A stretch of DNA of 64,000 bases from Brachynemurus nebulosus (GCA_035578155.1 JAPWDM010000046.1:945412-1009411); one strand, 5' to 3'. Positions 35,760-48,208 are shown, numbered from the stretch's first letter. Numbers and translations are program-made. Notes: a model not told the origin generated them from the letters alone.

Positions 35760-36760
35760 TTTAAGGTATTTTATGTAAGGTCAAGGTTTTCGGGACCTAA
35801 AAAGGCCAAAAATTAATTAACCAATCGATTTTAAAAATTTTTTCACAGTTAGTAAGTTAAAGTATTTGAATTAATTAATTAAATAATGTCCACAAGAAGC
35901 TTACGGACTGCCATAAGTTATATGAGATCCCTAGAACCCTTTTCTTACTGTTAGAGTACTAGAGTTGTATGAGTTTCGCCAGGGTTTACTGATCCCATAA
36001 TTGTAAAAAATAAACTAAACGACCAATTTTAAAAATTTTTTCACTGTTACAGAGATAAACTATTTTAGATAGATATAGAATACATTATGTAAGGTCCGCC
36101 AGGGTCCATAGGACCCAAAAGTGTCAAAAATAAACTAACTGACCGATTTTGAAAATTTTTTCACTGTTACAGAGCTAAACTATTTTAGATAAATATCGAT
36201 TACGTTATGTAAGGTCCGCCAGGGTCCATAGAACCCAAAAACGTCAAAAATAAACTAACTGACCGATTTTGAAAATTTTTTCACTGTTACAGAGCTAAAC
36301 TATTTTAGATAAATATAGATTACGTTATGTAAGGTCTGCCAGGGTCCATAGGATCCAAAAGTGTCAAAAATAAACTAACCGACCGATTTTGAAAATTTTT
36401 TTTACTATTACCGAGGTAAACTATTTTAGATAGGTACAGGTTGTGTTATCTGAGATCCATAAAGTCCGCCTAGAATATACGGTCGAGCTGATTTTTTAAT
36501 GAGGTCCACCGGGGTCTTGCAGATCCGAAAACGCCAGTAATAAGCTACCGAACCGATTCTAAAAAATTTCTCACTGCTAGAGAACTAAATTATTTTAGAT
36601 GTATACAACTATGCTGCACAAAATCCGTTCGGGTTCTTGGGTCCCCAAAAATACCAACACTAATTACCCAGCCGATTTTAAAAATTCTTTTACTCTTAGA
36701 AAGCTAAACTATTTTAAATAGGTACAGGTCTTAGATGAGATCTGCCAGTGCCCAATATTT
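35760..36760. repeat. 120-bp tandem minisatellite, copy A
   Basis: Four well-conserved units of exactly 120 bp run from about 36001 to 36480. Each contains GACCGATTTTGAAAATTTTT, CACTGTTACAGAGCTAAACT and AAGGTCCGCCAGGGTCCATA. More degenerate units flank them on both sides. No frame is open through the units, so it is a satellite and not a coding repeat. Confidence 0.85.
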
Positions 36761-36797
36761 GGAAATTCACTATGTTATGCAGATGCTGCGACAGGGT

Positions 36798-37005
36798 TAT
36801 TAAAGTATTATTTCTGAATAATTATTAGTTATTATAATATAATATTCAGTTTAATATAATTATTTTTATTAATTTTTCACATTTTGTTAGTTATTTTTTA
36901 CCAAAAATAAGTTATTTAGTTATTTTAACTAATTTTATTAATACCTTCTTGAAAATTGTTACTTCAGGGCCGGCATTTAAAATTGTTCTTATATTTTTTA
37001 TAGTC
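36798..37005. other. Short AT-rich spacer
   Basis: Nothing is recognised between copy A and the hAT element. Confidence 0.5.
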
Positions 37006-37013
37006 ATGCCTGG

Positions 37014-38378
37014 CAGTGGCGGCTCGTGAGCTTTAAGACTGGGTATGCGCTTTCAAAAAGGTAAATCACACTTAATGTGTAAAGAGGTACTAAAATAGCA
37101 GGCGGGTCACGTGTCCCGGGCGGCAGGTTTTGAGGGGCGCCAAAATTAGGTATGTGAGGTTTTTTTCTTCTTTTGCTCGTCACTTGCTTTTTGGGAGGAA
37201 AAAAGGAAATACTTTTTCTACAGAGGCGCCATTTTTTGACCTTGCCCCGGGCGCCACTTAGGCTAAGTCCGGGCCTGAATAACATACAAGAGAAAAGCTT
37301 TTTTGGTATCAAACAACCACCTAATTTTAGAATATTTATCAAAAGAAGTTTGGAAAATGATGTGCAAACGCTTTTTTGTAACAAACTGAGTTGTAGAAAA
37401 TATAAGATTCAGGAAAAATATAAAAATATGGAATAACTTTTCTTTCACAGTCAAAGTAAAACACCAGCAATATTTTTATGAGGCTAAATAAACACGATTT
37501 AAATTACCTTCAATAGTCTAAAGAAAAATTATTTTCGTCAATATTCCTTAAAAAAAGTTGTGTTAATTACTTTATGTTGTGTTAATAACGCAACCGTTGT
37601 TTTTTAGTCATTTAAAAAAAAGACAGTAGGTAATAAAATCTTAATAATCAAATCACAGTTGACAGCAACGATAAATTTATAAGTATAGGAAGCATGCTAA
37701 AAAATCTAAAAGCTGAGGTGATTAGAGCACAAGTTAAGATTTGGTTAGTTCGGCTGTTATCGAATATACGATAAGCGCCGAGCCTGGTGCCTACGATGGA
37801 AAAGAACTATACGGTATTATAAGCCACTAATACAGCTGCACATATACATATACATATGTAGATTCAGTATAGATGTAGATTCAGTATAGCCATTACATCG
37901 ACTGTTATCGAATATACGATATGCGCCGATCCTGGTGCCTACCATGCCAAAGGACTACCAGTATTATAAACCACTAATACAACTGCACAGATACATAATA
38001 TACATATGCAGATTCAGTACACACGGATATGCTCAGATGATGATCGCATAGCTGAGTAGGTACATATGCGTATGTACGTCCTATACACAGCTACATAGAC
38101 TGGCTACAGGGTCTATTGTTGATCGTGTCTATATGTAACACGTACTGTGGACCATATTTATGCATTTTAGGTATATCATAATTAGGTATGTATAATTGGT
38201 ATAATATATGCATTCTAATGTGCAATATATATGCAATAATGTAAGGTAAATCTTATGGAAATTGTATATTTAAATTATTTTGTAAACAATGTTATTTTCG
38301 TTATAAATTTATTTCAGTTTTTAAGAAACAGGTAGGGTAAGCGGCGCCTACCCCGCATACCTGGAATAACCGCCACTG
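37014..38378. mobile_element. hAT element with perfect 8-bp target duplication (1365 bp)
   Basis: The ends CAGTGGCGG and CCGCCACTG are inverted repeats of the hAT type. ATGCCTGG flanks both sides exactly (37006-37013 and 38379-38386), the clearest target duplication in the window, so insertion was recent or well preserved. The interior holds a GC-rich inverted pair around CCCGGGCGCC (37110-37280). It also holds a tandem duplication of about 150 bp, starting CTGTTATCGAATATACGATA at about 37755 and again at about 37901. No transposase is seen. Confidence 0.9.
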
Positions 38379-38386
38379 ATGCCTGG

Positions 38387-38509
38387 TATATCCGGTTCAC
38401 TTTAAGTTTTTGCATCAACCATTTCTATCAACGAAACAACATAATTTTCTTTCCTTTTCTTAAGAAAATATGTATTATGTATAAAATAAATGTAATTTTG
38501 ATAAAGAAA
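38387..38509. other. Short spacer
   Basis: Nothing is recognised. Confidence 0.5.
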
Positions 38510-39800
38510 AAAACGCCGTGAGCAGCGGAGCCCCATCACGGAAGTCGAATTTTTCCTTTCATCTTCGGTATTGAGTGTCTACAAGCGAAATGTAATTGAA
38601 AGTCCACAAGCGATTTGTCATTTTGGTGGTTTCAAAACTGATGATGAGTGTCCGGTTGATCGGGGCTTTAAAAAAAGGTTTTAAGTTTTTAAGGGCTGAA
38701 CTCGTACGAGGGCATTCCTACCCATGCTTATCCGCCAATTGCCTTTGTGTTTTATTTTTAAATATTAAAAAAGGAACTTAAATAGTAAACAGGAAGGCTT
38801 TTATGAAGATATTTTTTCTTTCCAAAAAAATCCAAAATTTCTATTTTATAAATAATAAAAATCCAAAATTCCTAATTTATAAATAAACAGTGATTTAATA
38901 ACATTTTTAAATTACTTAATATGTATGTATTTCATTTGTTATAAAAGTAAATTCACTTTTTTTTTAAATTTTTAAAAATTACTATTCACCTACGTATTTA
39001 GAATAAAAATAATGCATTTGAAACACATTTAACAATAACATTCAATTCCGATGTAAAAATGGGAAAAGTGGGGGGAAAAGTAATGTGGACTCCCTAAAAG
39101 GTACTAGGTGGATACTAACTGAATACACGTACAAAATTTCAGCCGTCTAGGTTTCCTTAGAGAGTCTCTAGACGTGTTAGAAAAAAAGCAAAAAAATTAA
39201 GGAAATATTGGCGTAAAAATCGTGGGGGTAAGGGTTAAAAGTTGAAACCTCCAAAAAATAGTGTCTGGCTATTAGCTTAACCTGTACACAAAATTTCAGC
39301 CCTCTAGGTTTATTTGGGGAGATTTTGACCCGAACGAAACTGTTAAAAAACAAGAAAAATCATGTTCTTTTGGGTATAAAAATGGTGGGGGTGGGGGGGT
39401 TAAAAGTCGAGACCCCCAAAAGGCATCCCCTTGATACTAACTCAATCCGAATACAAAATTTCAGCCCTCTAGGTTTATTTGGGTGACCTGTGCGATTGGT
39501 ACAAACTTCGAAAACATCGAAAATGCATGAAATTGTAGCTTAAAAATGAGGGGGGTGGGGGTAAAATATTAAAACCTCCAAAAAGCACAACCTAGGTACG
39601 AACTTTATCAACACACCAAATTTCAACCCTCTACGTTAATTCTGGGGGGGGGGGCTGGGGGCGTGTTAGATCCAGCGAAAATCGTTTTTTTCCCCCTCTA
39701 CTCCCTCCAAATCATCCTAGGAAGCTGAATTTTGGATATGTTGTAGATAATTCACCGAAACATTATTTCCAACCGGTTTGGAAAAGTTTTATTGTTTTAC
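38510..39800 (-). mobile_element. F2 repeat, copy 3 (truncated)
   Basis: Very similar to 16262-17600 but missing its last part: similarity stops near 39800 after AAAGTTTTATTGTTTTACCG, before the (TA)n and terminal block. It also lacks about 60 bp near 38700 relative to copy 2. It is non-coding. Confidence 0.75.
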
Positions 39801-41250
39801 CGCTTTATTGTTTTACTAGGTATAATATGTAAACATGTGTTGATTGTCGAACTTATATGTACTATATTGTAAACAGAAAAGCGAACAGTTTTTTTATAAA
39901 TTTTGATTAAAATAAGTTTATGAATTACTTTTTTTAGTTTTTTATATCACAGTGCATTATGAATACTGCAAAAACTATAACTCTGATATTAGTATTTGCA
40001 TTACACATTATTAATTTAGTAACAAATTACATTAAAAACTACACTTATAAATTACCAAACAAATAAAAAGAGAACAGAACAGAACAATGAAGAAAATACA
40101 CAAGAAAAATTTCCATGAGTTGTAATTTTTCAAAAAATAAAAACTTTTTCTTTTAACTATCATAAAACATGAATTTTTAATTGTTGATACGTTGGTACAC
40201 AACTTCTTTCACTATCTATAAAAACTAAATACCCGTTGTATGTATTGGTATGTACATATGTCAAATTCTGTACAATGTGTTCCATATTCGATAGTTTTGC
40301 AGCTAAAGTACATAAGAGAAAAACAGAAATTAATAACAATGTTTGATAACGACTTATTTTTTCTTCTCTCAATTTTCTCACTAAGATCAAAAATTAATTT
40401 TTAAACGATTTTAAATATAATCTATTTCACTTAAATTTAAACATGGGTCATCACTTACGAGTTTGAGTAATTCCCGTTTTCTTAGCTTTATCTCTTTCAT
40501 TGTTTCAAATGCGTAAATTTTAAATTTGCAGTTTGTTTTTAGAAAAGAATAGAAGATTGATTTGTTTCGAATATAAGAATTATTTAATTTTTTGACGATG
40601 ACTCATGCTCAATTGTATTTGAAACGGGGTATAGTTAAAAGTTTGTAAAGGAAAACAAATGTGACGAAAGGCCAATTATATTACAAACAAAAATGTATTT
40701 CAATTATCAAAAAGAAAATTTTTTATTCATAATTGAGTAACTTTAGAGGAAAACTCTAACGGAAAATGCGAAACTATCTGCATCAGTTATCATTATCGTA
40801 AAATTTTAAAATGTCCACATGAAAGTCACCGATATAAATTTTTTACCAAATTTATTCTTTTATTTCAGCAACACTTTGAAATACCAATTTACCTGCAACC
40901 CACGTAAGCGAACTCAAGTTTCAGTGGACACACAGGCATCCATACTTACAAACACACAGACATCCATATCATCGTCACACGCTTAGTCAAAAATTTTTTA
41001 AATAAATAAACAACTACATACATAATATGTACATACATATATTCTGTTGATTCTGTTAATATGTACATACAACGTATCTAGTACCATGCCTACCAAGTGG
41101 TCAGCGTAAGTGTAGAAAATTGTAACTAGTTGGGAGCCCAGCGGGAGCCCGACACGCAATTTCTTGTTTAGTTGTTATTCGGTCGTTGTGGATCGGATTT
41201 TTTTCTTTTAATTTTTTATTTAACAGCGAAATTTAAATAAAAAAAAAAAT
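39801..41250. other. Unannotated AT-rich stretch
   Basis: No gene is recognised. 40478-40580 is an inverted copy of about 62885-62972 (shared words CAAACTGCAGATTTAAAAT and GAAAGAGATAAAGCTAAGAA), a short dispersed repeat. Confidence 0.45.
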
Positions 41251-41290
41251 ATGAAGTGTGTTGTACAAAACTGTAGAAATCGATCGGAGG
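41251..41290 (+). pseudogene. THAP first-exon fragment cut by F2 copy 4
   Basis: Reads MKCVVQNCRNRSE, the opening of a THAP finger with cysteines at 3 and 8. It is then cut by an A-rich run and the start of F2 copy 4. The leader and first residues resemble the fragment at 3287, so both belong to one dispersed THAP-coding family. Confidence 0.5.
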
Positions 41291-41298
41291 AAAAAAAA

Positions 41299-42780
41299 AA
41301 CGCCGTGAGCAGCGGGGCCCCATCACGGTAGTCGAATTTTCCCCTTCATCTTCGGTATTGAATGTCTACAAGCGAAATGTGATTGAAAGTCTACAACCGA
41401 ATTGTCATTTTGTTGGTTTCAAAACTGGTGATGAGTGTTCGGCTGATCGAGGCTTTAAAAAAAGGTTTTAAGTATTTAAGGGCTGTATCTCAGTAAATTT
41501 CAATTTTGTGCCGAAAACAGGTAGCAGAAGAAAAGCCAACACAATTCGTACGAGGACATTCCTGCCCATGTTTATCCGCTAATTGCCTTTATGTTTTAGT
41601 TTTAAATATTAAAAAAGGACTTTAAATAGTAAACTGGAAGGCCTTTATAAAGATATTTTTTCTTTCCAAAAAAATCCAAAATTTCTATTTTATAAATACT
41701 AAAAATTCAAAATTCCTAATTTATAAATAAACAGTGACTTTAATAACATTTTTAAATTACTTAATATGTATGTATTTCATTTGTCATAAAAGTAAGTTCA
41801 CTTTTTTTTAAATTTTTTAAAATTACTATTCGCCTACTTGTATTTAGAATAAACATAATGCTTTTAAAACACATTTAACAATAGCATTCAATTCCGATGT
41901 AAAAATGGGAGAAGTGGGGGGAAAAGTGATGTGGACTCCCTACAAGGTACCAGCTGGATACTAACTGAATACACGTACAAAATTTCAGCCCTCTAGGTTT
42001 CCTTATGGAGTCTCTAGACGTGTTAGAAAACAAGCAAAAAAATTAAGGAAATATTGGCGTAAAAATCGTGAGGATAAGGGTTAAAAGTTGAAACCTCCAA
42101 AAAACAGTGTCTGGCTATTAGCTTAACCTGTACACCAAATTTCAGCCCTCTAGGTTTATTTGGGGAGATTTTGACCCGAACGAAACTGTTAAAAAACAAG
42201 AAAAATCATGTTCTTTTGGGTATAAAAATGGTGGGGGTAGGGGTTAAAAGTCGAGACCCCCAAAAGGCACCCCCTTGATACTAACTCAATCCGAATACAA
42301 AATTTCAGCCCTCTAGGTTTATTCGGGTGACCTGTGCGAGTGGTACAAACTTCGAAAACGTCGAAAATGCATGAAATTGTAGCTTAAAAATGAGGGGGGT
42401 GGGGGTAAAATATTAAAACCTCCAAAAAGCATAACCTAGGTACGAACTTTATCAACACACCAAATTTCAACCCTCTACGTTAATTCTGGGGGGCTGGGGG
42501 CCTGTTAGATCCAGCGAAAATCGTTTTTCCCCCCTCTACTCCCACCATATCATCCTAGGAAGCTGAATTTTGGATATGTTGTAGATAATTGACCGAAACA
42601 TTATTTAAAACCGGTTTGAAAAAGTTTTATTGCTTTTCCGCCCCCCACCACCCCCTTAAAGGTCGGGTCCGAAAAAAAATTTGCCCAAAATTGGACCCCA
42701 CTTTGATAGTATTGTTGTGCATCGGAATAAGCCCCACTTACCAAATTTCATCTCTTAACTTCCATAGGGGGGCCCTACAC
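41299..42780 (-). mobile_element. F2 repeat, copy 4
   Basis: Full F2 body from CGCCGTGAGCAGCGGGGCCC to GGGGGGCCCTACACATA. Instead of passing through a single (TA)n tract into the terminal block, this copy runs into two successive palindromes (42677-43147 and 43148-43335), each centred on (TA)n. The outer terminal block finally appears at 43273-43392. Confidence 0.75.
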
Positions 42781-42813
<33 letters not shown>

Positions 42814-42863
42814 TTTATTAGAAATGACCAAATAAAGGTATACAAACGTCAAAAGGTTGCGGG

Positions 42864-42953
<90 letters not shown>

Positions 42954-43003
42954 CCCGCAACCTTATGACGTTTGTATACCTTTATTTGGTCATTTCTAAT
43001 AAA

Positions 43004-43036
<33 letters not shown>

Positions 43037-43147
43037 GTGTAGGGCCCCCCTATGGAAGTTAAGAGATGAAATTTGGTAAGTGGGGCTTATTCCGATGCAC
43101 AACAATACTATCAAAGTGGGGTCCAATTTTGGGCAAATTTTTTTTCG
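42677..43147. repeat. 471-bp palindrome centred on (TA)n
   Basis: The arms mirror each other from AAAATTTGCCCAAAATTGGA and its complement, through an (AAT)n/(ATT)n pair at 42783-42813 and 43008-43036, to TTGCGGGAAAA / TTTTCCCGCAA. The centre is (TA)n at 42867-42950. Arm similarity is almost complete. Confidence 0.85.
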
Positions 43148-43207
43148 GACCAGGGGCGCTATCCGTTTTCGGACCCGTAGAACACGATTATGTAAAAAAA
43201 AAAGATG

Positions 43208-43277
<70 letters not shown>

Positions 43278-43335
43278 CATCTTTTTTTTTACATAATCGT
43301 GTTCTACGGGTCCGAAAACGGATAGCGCCCCTGGT
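43148..43335. repeat. 188-bp palindrome of F2 terminal blocks centred on (TA)n
   Basis: Two F2 terminal blocks face each other across a (TA)n tract (43212-43273). Both arms carry GGGGCGCTATCCGTTTTCGG or its complement and the AGATGTCTGA word at the TA edge. Confidence 0.85.
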
Positions 43336-43447
43336 CTCGCCTCTCGCAGCTCTTATCGTATAGACTGTATAAGTCTAATTTTTCGGAGAAAATTCGACTA
43401 ATAATGAAAATAAAGGGATTTCCTTCTTTAACGCACAAACTTTACTA

Positions 43448-43552
43448 CCGACTTACTTGCGCAAACCAGGTTTGTGCAAGTAAACATGTACGTATTTTCC
43501 CGTCCATACGTACATGTTTACTTGCACAAACCTGGTTTGCGTAAGTAAGTCG
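43448..43552. repeat. 105-bp hairpin
   Basis: The left arm CGACTTACTTGCGCAAACCA continues through GGTTTGTGCAAGTAAACATGTACGTA. It is answered by its complement after an 11-bp loop, TTTTCCCGTCC. Only two mismatches are seen in 46 bp, and the arms themselves contain an internal AAACCAGGTTT palindrome. Confidence 0.85.
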
Positions 43553-43817
43553 GTGGTAAAGCTTGAGCCGTGTGGACGGACCTTAATAGACAATAAATGT
43601 GTTTATTTATTATTTGGATAAATAAAATTGTCATTCATGAGTTAAAAATTAAAACAATAAAATATTAAAAATATGAATGAGTTTGTTTATTACTTTTCAC
43701 GTGAACCGCTGGACATGCACAGAATAGAAATGGTACACTATATTTGTACTGTCGGTTTCTCTTTGCTGGCGACCAATTCCTCTTATAGGCTAGATACGTT
43801 GCTAGCAATATATGTAT

Positions 43818-43905
43818 ACTAGTGATGGAGAATTATCGATAGTCCCGACTATCGATAGTTGTCGATAGTCAGTCGTGAAGCTATCGATAGTTATGGATAG
43901 TTTTT
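43818..43905. promoter_or_regulatory. Cluster of TATCGATA words
   Basis: TATCGATA occurs at 43834-43841, 43850-43857 and 43882-43889, with near-matches GTCGATAG and ATGGATAG between and after. TATCGATA is the DREF binding word in flies, but this arrangement next to AGTGATGGAGAA is also typical of one end of a hAT-type repeat. No gene start lies beside it. Confidence 0.45.
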
Positions 43906-44146
43906 GATACCAAATTTTTGTTGTCAAAATCATATTTTATAGAACTTTTATTAAACTAATACAATGGAACAATTGGTTAAATCCAGATTGTATTTATCTA
44001 AAATCCCACTTTTTCGAACTTACTATACCACCTAAGAAATTTTAATATTTTTAACAAACATTTTACTGAAAAAGATTTCTTGAACTTGAAAAAAAATTAA
44101 TTAAGAATGCTTTTTTGTGGGTTTTATAGTCAAAATTTTGGAAATT

Positions 44147-44385
44147 AGTTGAATTTATCTCTGTTTTTAGTTTTTGGAGGACTTTTTGGTTTAATTTGTT
44201 TTGTTATTAAGTTTACGTAGTTGTGTTAAATATTTTTTATGTATGTTTTCACTTACTTTTTGGCGAACTTGATCATCAAACTGGCAGAATTCTTGGTAGT
44301 GGAGTTTATATAACAACTCTGTTATATAAACAAACTAAACCAAAAAGTCCCTCAAAAACTAAAAACAGATATAAATTCAACTTTA
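44147..44385. repeat. Inverted duplication at the 5' edge of the Penelope-like element
   Basis: 44147-44198 is the reverse complement of 44335-44385 with one or two differences (key word AGTCCTCCAAAAACTAAAAA). The right copy lies inside the reading frame and the left copy upstream of it, with about 136 bp between. Inverted 5' duplications are known in Penelope-like elements. Confidence 0.7.
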
Positions 44386-45235
44386 ATCAGCATGTAATAA
44401 ATCTATCCAATATAGAACTCAGTAAAACCGAAATAAATCTTTTAAATAAAAGACCTAAATATGTACCAAACCTCAACCACAAAAACCTAAAAGAAACCTT
44501 AATAGTAGATACTGAACTCGCGTTAAAAAATTTTAATGATAACTTAGCAACAGAATCAATAAGAAATATACTAAAAAACGACGTGGAAATTCATACAAAT
44601 AATAAATCCACTATAAATTCCTTAAAAAAAGAAATTAATAACAATAATCTAATATTAACCAAAGCTGATAAAAGTAATTCAATTGTAATTTTAAATAAGC
44701 AAGATTATTCTAATAAAATAAGCGATTTTATTAAAAATGAAAAAATGGTACGCCTAAAAACCGATCCAACTAATAAATATAATGACAAAATTAAAAAACT
44801 AATTAACGATAATAAAAGCATCTTTGCCAACAGAGATAGACATTATTATTTAGTGGAAATGAATCCAAGAGCTCCTAGAATGTACGGATTCGTAAAGACA
44901 CACAAACCTGATAATCCAATAAGGCCTGTAGTTTCCCATGTCGGTTGTCCGTCACATAAATTAGCAAAACATTTAGACATTTTATGTAAAACAGAAACTC
45001 AGTTCAGCTCTAAACATAGTGTTAAAAATTCTTGCGAACTAATAGATAAACTCAAAAGTACCCCTTTCTCAAATCGATACAAGTTGGCCTCCCTAGATGT
45101 ACGCAGTATGTTTACTAATATTTTCACTAAAGAATGTCTAAACTTAATTAGTAAAATAATAAATAACAAGATAAAAAATTCTTTAAAACAATCGGAATTA
45201 ATTAATACATTTAATATAGTATTAAAACAAAATTA
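44265..45235 (+). pseudogene. Penelope-like reverse transcriptase, 5' part
   Basis: Penelope-like elements copy themselves through an unusual, telomerase-related reverse transcriptase. The open frame (ATG at 44223) shows their marks in order: VINLSNIELSKTEINLLNKR near the start, LTKADKSNSIVILNKQDYSNK (abridged here: TKADKSNSIVILN), PRAPRMYGFVKTHKP, NPIRPVVS, and SLDVRSMFTNI, which carries the first catalytic aspartate region. It stops mid-domain at LKQNY because a pogo-like element starts at 45236. The frame resumes at 48996 on the far side. Everything after the MGSPLSP motif, including the YxDD box and any GIY-YIG nuclease, is missing, so it is dead. Confidence 0.85.
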
Positions 45236-45712
45236 CCATCAGTTGGGGCTAATCTGGACAGTAGGGGTGAATCTAGACAGAGCTTGCCTTTCGATATTTC
45301 TTCGTCAGTGTTATGACCGCACAAGGTCATAGATCAATCTATGCTACTGAATTTTGTCAGTTATGAGTTAGTCATCAAAGAAAAACGGTGAAAGTGGCAT
45401 CTTTGTATTTTGTTATTTTACAGGCGCATTGTTTATAATTTTTAAAAATAACGCGCGCATTGAAATCTTATAAAGAAACTGCTGTACAAAAAAAACAGTT
45501 ACATATATAAGGTAATGACTGGCAGCAAATGTTTGGCGTTTTGTTGACAATATATGTACCAAAAATGAAAGCTGTATTGTGCTTAATTTTTAGCGAATTT
45601 CGAAAACTCGAAATTCAGCTATTACAGTAGGTGTCATGACGCAATCTGAGTCCGGGACTATGGCAGAAATCTGTTTTGAGGTCCCTAGAATACGAAAATG
45701 ATATTCACTAAA

Positions 45713-45713
<1 letters not shown>

Positions 45714-45764
<51 letters not shown>
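45714..45764. repeat. (TA)n microsatellite in copy B
   Basis: About 50 bp of pure TA at the position where copy A has two tracts and an extra block. Confidence 0.95.
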
Positions 45765-45768
<4 letters not shown>

Positions 45769-46499
45769 GTGTTCCCACGATAACTCTCGAACGAAACGTC
45801 TAACGCTTATGAAATTTTGTGTGCGGACTGGATTCTGAATTGGCTTGGCTAAGTTCGTTAGCCAGACACGTCGGATGCCCAGAAGTAGGTTTTCTGGCCA
45901 TTTTTTATCATTCGATCCTATCATAAGGCAGTTCAATTTTTACATCGTTGAAAAGGAAAAAAAAAATTATGAAGAAAATATTCTTATAATTTTCTTTCTA
46001 TTTTAAGTATTTTTCGAGAAAATGTAAATTTTCACTTTTATTCTTTCTTTGTTAGTCTAATAAGTAATTTATATTTATATCTCAGTTCTTTATAAAGTAT
46101 AAAAATATTTCACTTTTTTATTAAAGAATTTTGTGAGAACAAGTGAAAACTATTCACATATATGTGATATAACACACATACATGTATAGAGTTTTGTTTC
46201 TCATTTATTGCATTATAATTAGCATGGTTCTATCCCATGTTAAAAAATGTAAATTAAACAGATTTTCTAAGCTAATGTAATGAAGAATTTTTTTTTTTTT
46301 ATTGAATTTTTAAGTAAACAAGAAATTGAAGATTATGTTATGATATAAATATTATTAAATATGAAACAAAAGAAAATATGTACAATGTACATATGTATGT
46401 ACGGAAAAATATTTTGAATCGATTTTGAAAATTTTTCCACTAATAATTAATAATGTTAAAAAATTAAACCATTTCAAATGGATTTAAGGTATTTTATGT

Positions 46500-48080
46500 G
46501 AGGTCAAGGTTTTCGGGACCTAAAAAGGCCAGAAATTAATTAACCAATCGATTTTAAAAATTTTTTCACAGTTAGTAAGTTAAAGTATTTGAATTAATTA
46601 ATTAAATGATGTCCGCAAGAAGCTTACGGACTGCCATAAGTTATATGAGATCCTTAGAACCCTTTTCTTACTGTTAGAGTACTAGACTTGTATGAGTTTC
46701 GCCAGGATTTACTGATCCCATAATTGTAAAAAATAAACTAAACGACCAATTTTAAAAATTTCTTCACTGTTACAGAGCTAAACTATTTTAGATAGATTTA
46801 GAATACATTATGTAAGGTCCGCCAGGGTCCACAGGACCCAAAAGTGTCAAAAATAAACTAACTGACCGATTTTGAAAATTTTTTCACTGTTACAGAGCTA
46901 AACTATTTTAGATAAATATCGATTACGTTATGTAAGGTCCGCCTCGGTCCATAGGACCCAAAAGTGTCAAAAATAAACTGCCTGATCGATTTTGAAAATT
47001 TTTTCACTGTTACAGAGCTAAACTGTTTTAGATAAATATAGATTCCGTTATGTAAGGTCTGCCAGAGTCCATAGGATCCAGACGTGTCAAAAATAAACTA
47101 ACTGACCGATTTTGAAAATTTTTTCACTGTTGGGGAACTAACTATTTTAGATAGACATACATTACGTTATTTAGGGTTCGCCAGGGTCCATGGGATCCAA
47201 AAGTGTCAAAAATAAACTAACCGACCGATTTTGAAAATTTTTTCACTGTTACAGAGCTAAACTATTTTAGATAAATATAGATTACGTTATGTAAGGTCTG
47301 CCAGGGTCCATGGGTCCAAAAGTGTCAAAAATAAACTAACCGACCGATTTTGAAAATTTTTTCACTGTTGGGGAACTAACTATTTTAGATAGACATACAT
47401 TACGTTATTTAGGGTTCGCCAGGGTCCATGGGACCCAAAAGTGGTAAAAATAAACTAACCGACCGATTTTGAAAATTTTTTCACTCTTACAGAGCTAAAC
47501 TATTTTAGATAAATATAGATTACGTTATGTAAAGTCTGCCAGGGTCCATCGGATCCAAAAGCGTCAAAAATAAACTAGCCGACCGATTTTGAAAATTTTT
47601 TCACTGTTGTGGAGCTAAGCTATTTTAGATACATATAGATTACGTTATGTAAGGTCTGAAGTGTCAGTAGGACCTAAAAGTGTCAAAAATAAAATAACTG
47701 ACCGATTTTGAAACCTTTTTACTATTACCAAGGTAAACTATTTTAGATAGGTACAGGTTGTGTTATCTGAGATCCACAACTGTCCTGCGGATGATATATA
47801 TATATTACATAAAGTCCGCCTAGAATATACGGTCGAGCTGATTTTTTAATGAGGTCCACCGGGATCTTGCAGATCCGAAAACGCCAGTAATAAGCTATCG
47901 AACCGATGCTAAAAAATTTCTCACTGCTAGAGAACTAAATTATTTTAGATGGATACAACTATGCTGCACAAAATTCGTTCGGGTTCTTGGGTCCCCAAAA
48001 ATACCAAAACTAATTACCCAACCGATTTTAAAAATTCTTTTTCTCTTAGAAAGCTAAACTATTTTAAATAGGTACAGGTC
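46500..48080. repeat. 120-bp tandem minisatellite, copy B
   Basis: At least eight good units of about 115-120 bp with the same words as copy A, plus degenerate edge units. Some units form a two-unit higher-order repeat: units with CACTGTTGGGGAACTAACTA alternate with the CTGTTACAGAGCTAAAC type around 47120-47460. Copy number is larger than in copy A. Confidence 0.85.
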
Positions 48081-48208
48081 TTAGATGAGATCCGCCAGTG
48101 CCCAAGATTTGGAAATTCGCTATGTTATGCAGATGCTGCGACAGGGGTATTTCTTTTTATAAATTAATTAACAAAAAATTGTCTATAGATGAGGCGAATT
48201 CATACACC

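Larger units (their letters stand above)
45587..48148. mobile_element. Large repeat with 120-bp minisatellite, copy B
   Basis: Same ends and order as copy A: a hairpin start TAGCGAATTTCG, one (TA)n tract (45714-45764), the TCGAACGAAACGT segment, the minisatellite, and the right end GCAGATGCTGCGACAGGGG. It lies inside the pogo-like element and is therefore younger than it. Confidence 0.65.

Noticed and set aside
36001..36480. Regular repeats resembling a CRISPR array (also 46720-47700)
   Set aside because: Units are 120 bp and continuous, with no unique spacers, in a eukaryotic genome. It is a minisatellite.
37004..37384. 126-codon frame in the hAT element at 37 kb
   Set aside because: It overlaps a GC-rich inverted pair and has no transposase motif. 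Open frames occur on both strands here.
45300..45590. A gene in the left part of the pogo-like element
   Set aside because: No frame of useful length and no DDE motif; only the psq remnant is supported.
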